NCBI GenBank assembly: GCA_905183005.1
Contig: CAJJDO010000093.1
Coordinates: forward strand, 311,576-375,575
Source of the DNA: Paramecium pentaurelia
Lineage: Eukaryota; Ciliophora; Oligohymenophorea; Peniculida; Parameciidae
Length of the DNA: 64,000 nucleotides
Reading direction: 5' to 3'
In this document: positions 26,931 through 38,172 of the stretch, in pieces
Numbering within the stretch: position 1 is the stretch's first letter
Layout: every line of letters starts with the position of its first letter
Notes under the pieces: model-generated
What the model was told of the DNA's origin: nothing
The model's input: the letters and a program-made list of their open reading frames with translations, nothing else
Database searches by the model: none
Program-made: the position numbers and the translations under genes

Positions 26931-27768
26931 TTTATGATACTGATTTAATAGTTCTCATTTTTTAATTTAAATATCTTCTAAATATGAAAATAAAAATGCT
27001 TGGTTTCCAAAAATAATTAAATGAAAGGAAAAAGCATCTAAAAAAAAAAAAATCTACAGAAAGAAGGAACGCAATATTATTTAAAATATGTTTTTTAAAT
27101 AAGGAAACGAAAGTGGAATGAGAATATATAGGATTGACAATAAATAGCATCGATAATGTATTCATAATATCAAAATTTTGAATTGACTAAGATCATTGGA
27201 TTTGTTTCAATTTTTACATAAAAATAAAATCACTTAGATTTTTTAAATGAAATAGTTAAGTTAATAAAGGAGAGAAGCCTAGTGGAAGTAACTCAAATAA
27301 ATTCTAAACATTAAGGGTAGATAATGCTCAGATTATTCTAATGAATATTATTATTTGCAGATATTATCTCTTTTCTTGGTTTAAATACAAATGTATTGAT
27401 AATGGTAGTAATAAATTTGATTTTGGAAATAAATTTAAAACAAACTTAATTTATGACCTTTACATTATTGTGAAAATGCTCAGCAATTTTAGATTATTGA
27501 ATATATCTTTTTAATATGCATCTAGCAATTGGTATTCTTATAAATATTATAATTATCCAGAATAAATAATTGGATTTAAATTATATAGCAACAAGATTTT
27601 GACATAAATAATGTCAATATTTATCATAGGTACATAAGTATGATTTTTTATGTTAATTATATTATCATTTTTCAAACTTCTCTATTAAATTAAATTCAAT
27701 ATGTTTGAGTGTTGATCAATTTGATCAAAAAATATAAAATAAAGGATATCAATTTATTTAAGAAAAAA
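26931..27768. other. Intergenic
   Basis: AT-rich sequence without a supported gene. A 67-codon minus-strand ORF at 26962-27165 in standard code has no family features and is probably chance. Confidence 0.35.
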
Positions 27769-28243
27769 TCAATTAGCATATTTTCGTACACATTTTTAGG
27801 CTGTTTATATGAAGAGCTAATTATTGGATTTATAAATCTTTGCTATTTCTGGCACTAATGGAGAATCTGGGTCTGGATTACTCAATAATTAGCATATTAT
27901 TGCAAGGACTAAAATTAAGAATGAGCTCTTTAATACTTTTGCTTATCTCCAGGGCAGGTGACCATTAATCAGTTATTTCATTGAAATAAAGCTATCCAAA
28001 AGATTTAATATTTGGATGATATATTTCAGTTAGAAACCTAATTTTCGGAGGTTTGAAAGGGTATTTCTTAGAAATATTAATCTAGAGCACAAAACGACCT
28101 CCTTTATAAAAAGATTCTTCGGATCCTACAATTATTGCTTTCCATTAATAAAAATCTTCATTATTAAAAAGGCTGACAGAATAATTTGGAGGTTAATTTT
28201 TTTCAATTTCTTCAAATTCTCTTTTTATTCTTTTAAGAGCCAT
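27769..28243 (-). CDS. Ubiquitin-conjugating enzyme (E2) fold lacking the active-site Cys
   Basis: A complete two-exon gene of 148 residues, the usual E2 length. A 28-nt intron at 27909-27936 (GTATTA...TTTTAG) restores the frame and gives SPALEISKILAIICQLLSNP. The start MALKRIKREFEEIEK matches the first helix of UBC4/UBE2D-type E2s. YPFKPPK, the HPN motif (residues 76-78), the DQWSPAL segment and LVPEIAKIY are all present. At the position of the catalytic cysteine (ICLD in active E2s) the sequence is LYFN, with Tyr86. The protein therefore should not form a ubiquitin thioester. It could act like a UEV, as a binding partner or pseudoenzyme. Its first part (to 27980) is copied identically at 29096-29359 in a probable assembly duplicate. 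Upstream sequence is shared with that duplicate. Confidence 0.88.
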
Positions 28244-29094
28244 TGATTTCAAATTTTATATGATGTTAATTAATTGAAATTACATTTGTATTTATATTAG
28301 TTTCTACACTATCAAGATTTAGTTATTTTATAGTAATATCATTAAACATAAATAATTTATTTTATGCTATCTGTCTAGATTTTTTATTATTTTTATTTAT
28401 CACAAATATTCTAATTGGAAAAATTTTACTCAAATATTTATTATAATGAATTGCATCAGAAAGAATCACTCAAAATCTTTTAATAAAATGTATTTGCCTT
28501 GAAGAATAATTGCCGTAATCATATGTTGAAATTTTTTCCCAAATATATTTATTGAGCTATTTAACTAAAATTCTGATGAGCAAAATTAATATTTTTATGA
28601 AACTTATTCAAAGCTGAAAACAATTTTCGTACACATCCAAATAATATCTAAAAATACATAGATATTATTAATCAAAATCAATCATACAAAATAAAATCTA
28701 AGTTGGCTTTTTGGAAATCTTGATAGATTTTAGCTGAAAAACTACTGTAAAATTCGACAATAGTTTTTCAGTGATCTATCTTCATTTAGTAAAATTTTAT
28801 ATTTATTCTTCTTATTTTTTGCATTTATTTCAATTTTCCTATTTTTTAATTTCTTTACACTATTCAAATACTTAGTCTTCTATTTAAATCGCTTGAATCT
28901 TCTTCATAATCATTAAGGATAATGTAAACTTACTTTGGAATATGTTAAATTTTAGAGTATTTTTTCAGGTGAATGCTAAATAAATATTTTGAAATGGTAA
29001 TTTAATGTAAATTAGACACAAATTTAAAGAAGCAGATAATATTATATCAATGCAATTGAAATTTACTCAACTAATTTAGAATATTATTGTTGTA
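27980..29094. repeat. Copy 1 of an exact 1,115-nt duplication
   Basis: This block recurs at 29096-30210 with offset 1,116, no length change and no difference that I noticed. The copies are separated by one N at 29095. It covers the 5' half of the E2 gene and its upstream sequence, which includes a protein-like stretch near 28870-28960 (minus strand, ILNDYEEDSSDLNRRLSI). The arrangement fits two overlapping contig ends joined without merging. Confidence 0.9.
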
Positions 29095-29095
29095 N

Positions 29096-30210
29096 ATTGA
29101 AATAAAGCTATCCAAAAGATTTAATATTTGGATGATATATTTCAGTTAGAAACCTAATTTTCGGAGGTTTGAAAGGGTATTTCTTAGAAATATTAATCTA
29201 GAGCACAAAACGACCTCCTTTATAAAAAGATTCTTCGGATCCTACAATTATTGCTTTCCATTAATAAAAATCTTCATTATTAAAAAGGCTGACAGAATAA
29301 TTTGGAGGTTAATTTTTTTCAATTTCTTCAAATTCTCTTTTTATTCTTTTAAGAGCCATTGATTTCAAATTTTATATGATGTTAATTAATTGAAATTACA
29401 TTTGTATTTATATTAGTTTCTACACTATCAAGATTTAGTTATTTTATAGTAATATCATTAAACATAAATAATTTATTTTATGCTATCTGTCTAGATTTTT
29501 TATTATTTTTATTTATCACAAATATTCTAATTGGAAAAATTTTACTCAAATATTTATTATAATGAATTGCATCAGAAAGAATCACTCAAAATCTTTTAAT
29601 AAAATGTATTTGCCTTGAAGAATAATTGCCGTAATCATATGTTGAAATTTTTTCCCAAATATATTTATTGAGCTATTTAACTAAAATTCTGATGAGCAAA
29701 ATTAATATTTTTATGAAACTTATTCAAAGCTGAAAACAATTTTCGTACACATCCAAATAATATCTAAAAATACATAGATATTATTAATCAAAATCAATCA
29801 TACAAAATAAAATCTAAGTTGGCTTTTTGGAAATCTTGATAGATTTTAGCTGAAAAACTACTGTAAAATTCGACAATAGTTTTTCAGTGATCTATCTTCA
29901 TTTAGTAAAATTTTATATTTATTCTTCTTATTTTTTGCATTTATTTCAATTTTCCTATTTTTTAATTTCTTTACACTATTCAAATACTTAGTCTTCTATT
30001 TAAATCGCTTGAATCTTCTTCATAATCATTAAGGATAATGTAAACTTACTTTGGAATATGTTAAATTTTAGAGTATTTTTTCAGGTGAATGCTAAATAAA
30101 TATTTTGAAATGGTAATTTAATGTAAATTAGACACAAATTTAAAGAAGCAGATAATATTATATCAATGCAATTGAAATTTACTCAACTAATTTAGAATAT
30201 TATTGTTGTA
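29096..30210. repeat. Copy 2 of the 1,115-nt duplication
   Basis: Same sequence as 27980-29094. It contains a truncated E2 (ATG at 29359, minus strand) that runs into the N after the HPN-downstream region. I take it as the overlapping end of the next contig, not as a real second gene. Confidence 0.9.
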
Positions 30211-31199
30211 TTGATAAAATATAATTATTGATATTTATTCGGAGATTTCATATGAATTGATGAATCACTTTCATCGTAAGATATTTAGAAAATTTCATAA
30301 AGACATAATTATTTTGTATGATGATAAATGGTAATCAAGAAGATTCATAAGCAGGAAAGGTTACAAAAATAATAGTTATATTAAGAATATGTCTATAATC
30401 AACAAGTCTATTTATTATAATCGTTTTTCTAATATATAATATGAGGCATTAATTAAAAAAAAATTCTTTTTTTTGGACTTTTTTAGGTTAGGAAACAATT
30501 TAAATAAAATTTAGAGTATTTTTTTAATTCTTTTATATAATGTGGAGAACAGGATAGGTAAAACTCATTAGGGTATTGTAATAAAGATGTTATAATAAAT
30601 CCATAATATTTAGATTCTTCATGTTTTAAAGGCATTTATTATTATTTATTCAAGGTATATGCTTGCTAAAAATTGAATATTTTTATTATAAATATATAGG
30701 ATAGGCCAAATGGAATAAGTAACGGAATTATTTACCAAAGCATTAGTCATAAATCCATAAATTGTATGTTCTTTTTTATTTTGAATAATTCAATTTTTAT
30801 TTAATTATTCAAAGAACAGTTCTTAAAATATTCCTTAATTTATCAATAATTATAGTTTTTTAGCTTTAATATCAAATCAGATTTAAAAAGATCTATTAAT
30901 TAATCATTCAAATTTATAATTATTACTATTTTTGATAAATATAAGTAAATGAATAATAAAATTCTCTCCATAATTTGTTTTGCTTAAATACAATCCATCG
31001 ATAATCCTATCATAGAATTATTAAACTTTAGTATCAAAATTCTTATTAAAATTATAGCCTCTCCATCTTATTTGTTAAATTATGCTATTAAAGAGCATTT
31101 TTTGAATTTTGTTTATTTTTATATTATTCATTTAGTTTTTACAATTATCTTGTTAATTTAATATATTACATTTAAAGTAATAATTATTTAATTCTTATA
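30211..31199. other. Intergenic with one 75-codon ORF
   Basis: Mostly AT-rich and gene-free. On the minus strand 30904-31131 is an ATG-to-TGA ORF of 75 residues in ciliate code (contains IRWRGYNFNKNFDTKVQQFY). It is in frame with the tail of the WD40 pseudogene just upstream, so it may be only an open downstream stretch. No function is recognised. Confidence 0.35.
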
Positions 31200-32560
31200 A
31201 TCTCCTTATTTAAATTTCTAATGATGATTTATATCAAGTAATCAAATATTCTCATAAGGCACTCAAGTATCCAAATAAACAATTGGAACCAAATTGATAG
31301 ATTGCTTAACTTTAAATTTACCATTTTCTTTTAATCTTATTAAATTTACACTTTTATCCTGCATATTCATAAGTAACTATTTTAATTTAATAAATTATTA
31401 TGGAGAATAGTAACGACCCTCAAAATTTTCATTTACGGCAATTTCTTTTTGATTTAGAGAAACATTCATCTGCACCATTTATCTCATAGACATACATTAA
31501 ATCGCCACACCCAGGTTGAAATGCGAATAGAATAAAGTTGATCAAGCATATCCGAACTTCAAAACAATCAACTAGTATTTTTATATTTCAACTCATATAT
31601 TATCACTTTCTGATTACTCAATTAGTGATATTAATTTATGAGATTCCCAAGAGATGCCTTAAATTTGCTTTTCATTCAAACTTAATTGATGAACATCACT
31701 ACTATGGTCTGTGATTATTTATTAACAGATCCACTCTTTTCTTTACCTCAAAACTGAAAAGACGTATCAAAACTACTTGATATAAAAAGATCTTCATCAT
31801 TATTCAAAATTATGCATCTAATCCAATTACTTGTCCCTAAATAGCTTATGAGCAAATCCATTAATTTTTATCATTAAAAGACCACACTAAAATATATCCT
31901 TAATCCCCAGAAATCAATCAAGTTGATTATTTCATGAAATTAAAAAAGACCAATTCTCTTTTATGTTGATTTAGAATTGATTTAATTTCAACATTACTTA
32001 TGAGAATTCATGAATATTTATTTATTTATCACATCCAACTGCTATAATAGATCAATATTTATTAATAGCCATAGCTCAACACAATTCCTTTCTTTTAATC
32101 TAATAAGCCTAAATTAACTATCTTAAATGGTTTAAGATTGAATTAAGAAGAAGATTTGATTTGATTTTGTTTTTGTTAGTAGTATTATTATTAAGATTAT
32201 TATGAGTGTATTAGTTATTAGTAATTTTATGTTCTTATTAAGATTGAATCTTAATTTGATCATTGATTTTATTATGGATTAATGATTTCACTTCTTAAAT
32301 AATTTCTGATAAAAACTCTGTTTAACCAGTTAAATAAAATTAATTAACTATTTATAATGACAAATCTGATATTTTATTGTTAAATTTAGAGATTGAAGAA
32401 TCTATTTTGAATTCTTAATCTATGAAATTTTGAGCTTTATCTAAGTATTTACTTATTCTGTTGACATTATTTCTAATTCTTTAAATTTTATTAAAAAGAT
32501 ATTCTTTTTATTAAATCAAAAATGATTTTACTATCTTGGTTATTTGATTTTGAATAAAAT
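31200..32560 (-). pseudogene. WD40-repeat protein pseudogene (single-propeller type)
   Basis: The minus strand carries WD40-like text in several frames: AVGCDKQINIHEFSQ (about 32060), LISGDQGYILVWSFNDKNQW (about 31920), CIILNNDEDLFISSSFDTSF (about 31800), FQPGCGDLMYVYEI (about 31530) and DKSVNLIRLKENGKFKVKQS (about 31350), ending EYLIT with TGA then YKSSLEIQIRR. This order matches a WD40 family I associate with Paramecium, distinct from the two 14-repeat genes here. TGA codons stand at likely Trp sites (after SFQF; after EYLIT) and frames shift repeatedly, so the gene is dead. Its 5' part lies in the second assembly duplication. Confidence 0.6.
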
Positions 32561-33123
32561 TAAAGGAAAAATAACAACAAAAGAAGTAATATTGATTTTT
32601 TTATCAAATAACATTATCATAAATTATATTTTTTAGTAGTAGATATAGATAAAAATGAAAAGTTATAATATTTTAGTTTTATTGAGGTACTAATTTTGAT
32701 GCAACCACAATCCTACCAAAACATAGATGGAGAGAAGCATACTGAACTGACAGTTCCACTTTGATCATTATATTTTACTATTTCATCTTACAGATTTACT
32801 AAGTTCGAATATCAATTTTTCCCCTTTTCTCTTTAATTCAATCATTATTAAGGCCGAAATTTATTAAGGAGGTACATGAGCAATTAAATTTGTTTACTAT
32901 TGATTAAGTGGCCGATAATTATAAATTCTTAAGATATTATTTATTTGAGCAAAAAAAAAGTAATAGAAATTCAATATTTTTTCCCTATCATATATCTCAA
33001 AATTACCTGATCAATATTAAGGAAAACTCTGTGTTGAATGTTTATTTGGGAAGGATTTTAATTTCATTAGACAGATCTATTATACACATTTTGTGATTAT
33101 GTTCCCTTGAAATTAAAAGAATA
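31916..33123. repeat. Copy 1 of an exact 1,208-nt duplication
   Basis: The block recurs at 33125-34332 with offset 1,209, equal length and no difference noticed; a 62-codon plus-strand ORF is identical in both (32908-33096 and 34117-34305). A single N at 33124 separates the copies. It covers the 5' part of the WD40 pseudogene and a lone WD40 remnant. As with the first pair, an unmerged contig overlap is the likely cause. Confidence 0.9.
32700..32800 (-). pseudogene. Single WD40-repeat remnant
   Basis: Minus-strand text KYNDQSGTVSSVCFSP matches the start of a repeat in the 14-WD40 genes (GHSGxVxSVCFSPDG), including at DNA level around ggagagaagcatactgaa. Only one partial repeat remains. An identical copy lies near 33909-34009 because of the duplication. 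It is probably debris of another 14-WD40 family member. Confidence 0.55.
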
Positions 33124-33124
33124 N

Positions 33125-34332
33125 AATCAAGTTGATTATTTCATGAAATTAAAAAAGACCAATTCTCTTTTATGTTGATTTAGAATTGATTTAATTTCAA
33201 CATTACTTATGAGAATTCATGAATATTTATTTATTTATCACATCCAACTGCTATAATAGATCAATATTTATTAATAGCCATAGCTCAACACAATTCCTTT
33301 CTTTTAATCTAATAAGCCTAAATTAACTATCTTAAATGGTTTAAGATTGAATTAAGAAGAAGATTTGATTTGATTTTGTTTTTGTTAGTAGTATTATTAT
33401 TAAGATTATTATGAGTGTATTAGTTATTAGTAATTTTATGTTCTTATTAAGATTGAATCTTAATTTGATCATTGATTTTATTATGGATTAATGATTTCAC
33501 TTCTTAAATAATTTCTGATAAAAACTCTGTTTAACCAGTTAAATAAAATTAATTAACTATTTATAATGACAAATCTGATATTTTATTGTTAAATTTAGAG
33601 ATTGAAGAATCTATTTTGAATTCTTAATCTATGAAATTTTGAGCTTTATCTAAGTATTTACTTATTCTGTTGACATTATTTCTAATTCTTTAAATTTTAT
33701 TAAAAAGATATTCTTTTTATTAAATCAAAAATGATTTTACTATCTTGGTTATTTGATTTTGAATAAAATTAAAGGAAAAATAACAACAAAAGAAGTAATA
33801 TTGATTTTTTTATCAAATAACATTATCATAAATTATATTTTTTAGTAGTAGATATAGATAAAAATGAAAAGTTATAATATTTTAGTTTTATTGAGGTACT
33901 AATTTTGATGCAACCACAATCCTACCAAAACATAGATGGAGAGAAGCATACTGAACTGACAGTTCCACTTTGATCATTATATTTTACTATTTCATCTTAC
34001 AGATTTACTAAGTTCGAATATCAATTTTTCCCCTTTTCTCTTTAATTCAATCATTATTAAGGCCGAAATTTATTAAGGAGGTACATGAGCAATTAAATTT
34101 GTTTACTATTGATTAAGTGGCCGATAATTATAAATTCTTAAGATATTATTTATTTGAGCAAAAAAAAAGTAATAGAAATTCAATATTTTTTCCCTATCAT
34201 ATATCTCAAAATTACCTGATCAATATTAAGGAAAACTCTGTGTTGAATGTTTATTTGGGAAGGATTTTAATTTCATTAGACAGATCTATTATACACATTT
34301 TGTGATTATGTTCCCTTGAAATTAAAAGAATA
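33125..34332. repeat. Copy 2 of the 1,208-nt duplication
   Basis: Same sequence as 31916-33123. Probably the overlapping end of the next contig rather than a real repeat. Confidence 0.9.
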
Positions 34333-34425
34333 GTAAATTGATCAGACATTAGAATTAACGAAGTAGAGAAATAATTTTAAATTTACTTTCTTTTATACAA
34401 TGAATACTGAGGAGAACTCTAAAAA

Positions 34426-34812
34426 TCAATCAAATATACGATATAATTGAGATGGAAATAAATCATTCTTGAATATAATTAAAAATTAATGATTTGTTAA
34501 ATGTTGTTTTCTAAAGGAAAAAGAATTAATGAAAATCAAAAAGTTAGGCTTTTAGTGAAAAGTGGAATTTTACTTTACTTGTAATTTAAGTACATATTAT
34601 TTCTTACTTTGGGTTAGCCTTTTCTATGTGCCGAATGTTATTATTCCATCAATTAATCGAGTGTATAATTAATGATTTAGTGCAGTATCATATGCCTCTA
34701 TAGAAATTGTTATGACATCCACATAATTATTATCTACGTTAGGCTGAAAATAGATAATAATAGCAGTAAAGTAAAGGAGTTGTATAATTAGATACAACTT
34801 TTAGAAAAACAT
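34426..34812 (-). CDS. Hypothetical 128-residue protein
   Basis: An ATG at 34812 opens 128 codons to TGA 34426-34428 in ciliate code. The start is hydrophobic (LYLIIQLLYFTAIIIYF, possible signal or membrane segment), followed by DNNYVDVITISIEAYDTALN and LYTRLIDGIITFGTQKR, which is strongly protein-like; the last half is basic and less convincing. It lies 136 bp downstream of WD40 gene 2 on the same strand. It may be a small gene or the 5' fragment of a truncated one. No family is recognised. Confidence 0.4.
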
Positions 34813-34948
34813 ATACTAAACCGTTAATAATTAAGAATAAAGCCTGAATCAAATAAAGAAATAGATAATAACTTTTAAACAAATTAATTAATAAAAATAT
34901 CATCATAAATTGTTATTATATTGCTAATGTTCTTGAAATAAATTATTT

Positions 34949-37645
34949 TCACTTTAATATGATGTTTTGCAAAATGTAACTTTTTTTGGATTGAAATAAT
35001 GATGTTAAATCTTTCCCTTAATGGTTAATGAATTTCCCTTCCAAGAAAAATGTCCCCTATGTTTCTAATATTATATCTTGGGATATTACTAGAATTGAAT
35101 AATTAAAATCTAAATAATCATTAAAAAATTAAATACCTGAAAAAGGATTGTTTAAACAAAGTGGTGCTTTAAATTGAGCAAAAATATCTTTATAAGTTTT
35201 ATCAAGGGGGGAAATTTCTTTTTCATTTCTGACATCCCATAGGCGGATAGACTAATCATCACTACCAGAGGCTAATATATTTCCATCAGGAGAAAAACAG
35301 ACTGAATAGATATCATTAGTGTGACCATTAAGCATAGCTTTTTATTATCCTGTTTTTACATCCCATAAACGAATAGAGTTATCTAGACTACCTGAGGCTA
35401 ATGTTTTACCATCAGGAGAGAAATTAACTGAAGTGACAACTGTAATATGACCTTTTAATTAAGCTTTTTATTATCCTTTTTTTATATCCCATAATCTGAT
35501 AGAGCGATCATTACTACCAGATGCTAATATATTTCCAATAGGAGAGAAGCAGACTGAGTTGACGTGATCAGTATGACCATTCAATTTGACTTGTTATTCT
35601 CCTGTTTTTATATCCCATATAATGATAGAGTGGATAGATTAAATACCTTGAAAACGGTTAGGATGGTTACTACCAGAAGCTAATGTATTTCCATCAGGAG
35701 AGAAACAGACTGAGTAGATACAATCACTTTCACCTTTCAGCATGGCCTTTTCTTATCCTGTTTTTACGTCCCATAAACAGATAGAGTTATCTAGACTACC
35801 CGATGCTAAAGTATTTCCATCAGGAGAGAAACAGACAGAGGAGATACAATGACTTTGACCTTTCAGCATGGCTTTTTCTTATCCTGTTTTCACGTCCCAT
35901 AATCGGATAGACTTATCTGAACTACCAGATGCTAAAGTTTTTCCATCAGGAGAGTAACAGACTGATATGATACAATTAGTATGACCATCTAATTAGGATT
36001 ATTATTATCCAGTTTTTACATCCCATAATCGGATAGACGTATCTTCACTACCAGATGCTATTGTATTTCCATCAGGAGAGAAACAGACTGATGTAACACT
36101 ACCACTATGACCACCTAATTCAATTTTTTTATATTCTGTTTTGATATCCCATAATCGGATAGACTTATCTTCACTACCAGATGCTAATGAACTCCCATCA
36201 GGATAGAAACAGACTGACATAACAGTGCTAGTATGACCATCTAATTTGGCTTTTTCTTATCCTGTTTTCACGTCCCATAATCGGATAGACTTATCTGAAC
36301 TACCAGATGCTAATGTATTTCCATCAGGAGAGAAACAGACTGACATAATACTTCTAGTATAGCCATCTAATTTGGATTATTATTATCCTGTTTTTGCATC
36401 CCATAATCGGATAGACCAATCCGAACAAACAGATGCGAACATTGTTCCGTCAGGACAAAAACCTACTGAGTCGAAAGTGTAAGTTTGACTATCCAATTAA
36501 AATTTTTATTATCCAGTTTTTACATCCCATAGACGAATGGATTGATTACAACATGCTAATATATTTCCATCAGGAGAGTAACAGACTGATATGATACAAT
36601 TAGTATGACCATCTAATTAGGATTATTATTATCCAGTTTTTACATCCCATAATCGGATAGACTTATCTGAACTACCAGATGCTAATGTATTTCCATCAGG
36701 AGAGAAACAGACTGAGTTTACCCACCAAGTATGACCATCAAATTTGGCTATTTTTTTTTTGGTTTTAACATCCCAGAGATAGATTGAATTATCATAACTA
36801 CTAGATGCTAATGTATTTCCGTTAGGAGAAAAACAGACTGAAGTGACAATCTCAGTATGACCATTTAATTTGGCTTTTTATTACCCTGTTTTTATAACCC
36901 ATAGACGAATAGACTTATCTGAACTACCAGATGCTAATGTATTTCCATCAGGAGAAATACAGATCGACCTCACACATTCACTATGACCATCTAATTTGTT
37001 AAGTTCATGTATTTTCAAATTCTTCCATTTACAATTAAATAATAATGCTCCATTCAAATTCATCCCATTTATGTTAACATTATCAAATTCTGATCCACTT
37101 AAATTACACCTAACAAAATTAGATCCGATTAAAGAAGTATTTTAGATCTTAATATTTTCAAAATTTTTGTTTCTAATATCAATCTTCATTTAAACTAAGA
37201 TATATAATGAATTAGACCCACATTAAATTAAATTATTATCAATGGATGTGAGTTGAACTATAAATTATAAAAATTCAATGATTTATCTATTATTATTTAT
37301 GCTTATAATTAGATCTTGTATATATTTAAAATATCCTTCACTAGAATAGTTTTTGTTATTGAAGCCATGATCTATTAATTTTATTAAGACGTCTGTCATT
37401 TATTTCATGTCTTTTCTCACAAAATACAATTTCTATTCATTTTTAACTTGGGAAAAATTAAGTCCTTGTAAGATTTATTACTCTAAATGTCTTTGATTTC
37501 CATTATCTGAAAGATATCCAATGCAGTCTTAAACTTTTTCCTTTCGAAATATTTCTAAAGTGACACCAAATATTTGTTAATCTACACCTTTAATTTAAGC
37601 AAAGATGTCAGCTAGAAATTCCTTCCCTTAAAAAGTTTAATTCAT
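34949..37645 (-). CDS. Pentapeptide-repeat plus 14-WD40 protein 2
   Basis: A single-exon gene of 898 residues (2,697 nt, exact frame), paralogue of the gene at 22153-24924. Residues 1-145 are the shared helical domain (MNQTFQGKEFLADIF...). Pentapeptide-like units follow (SNFVRCNLSGSEFDNVNING). Fourteen WD40 repeats run from about residue 215 to 810 at 126-nt spacing, except one interval of about 156 nt at 35614-35770, which carries a roughly 10-residue insert. The tail contains FFLEGKFINHQGKDL and SKKSYILQ, matching the paralogue's tail. Repeats are more alike within this gene than a 14-fold old array would be expected to be. Probable scaffold or protein-binding role; no enzyme domain is visible. 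Confidence 0.9.
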
Positions 37646-37764
37646 TAACTTTTATTTTTAATATTGAATTTCTATTACTTAATGTTATATATTATATACT
37701 GCATTATGTATTTTTTAAGCAAAAAAGTGGACTTGGTATGGATTTTGAGTTCAGGATAATTGAT

Positions 37765-38172
37765 CTATAATTTGCTTTTCAAAATTATATCGGTTTGAAG
37801 AGTTTGGTTTCTTAAAAATATCTTATTAATGATAAGAAGGCCTAAATTTTTATTTGTATATGTTTTCGTTATTATAACATTTCTTTTTAATATGATTCCT
37901 ATAAAATAGAGTTGTTTTTTCTTTTGAAATAAGATAATTAAAAATTTATTACTATGCCTTGAATTAAACCAGTAGACAGGGATTTTTTTATCTTTATTTA
38001 ACGTATATAGGAAAGAAATATTAAAAAAGATTAAAATTGGTATCATTTTATCTGTATAGTATTTTCTTAATGGAACTTTAGGATCCGGCAGTGAAGATAA
38101 TTCTTTCGCTAATTGGATTCGGGGACGGGTTAATAAAATTTTAAATTGCATCGCCCTAGTATTTATGTACAA
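37765..38172 (-). other. Doubtful 135-codon ORF without any TAA, TAG or TGA
   Basis: This minus-strand ORF is open even in the standard code (MYINTRAMQFKILLTRPRI...). That is unusual here, because real genes in this window use TAA/TAG often for Gln. Its first quarter overlaps, on the opposite strand, the WD40 relic at 38060-38640. The product is Ile/Leu/Lys-rich and unrecognised. I think it is more likely chance openness than a gene. Confidence 0.2.

Noticed and set aside
27980..34332. Two genuine tandem duplications with a second E2 gene
   Set aside because: Each copy pair is exactly equal in length and split by a single N, the pattern of unmerged contig overlaps.
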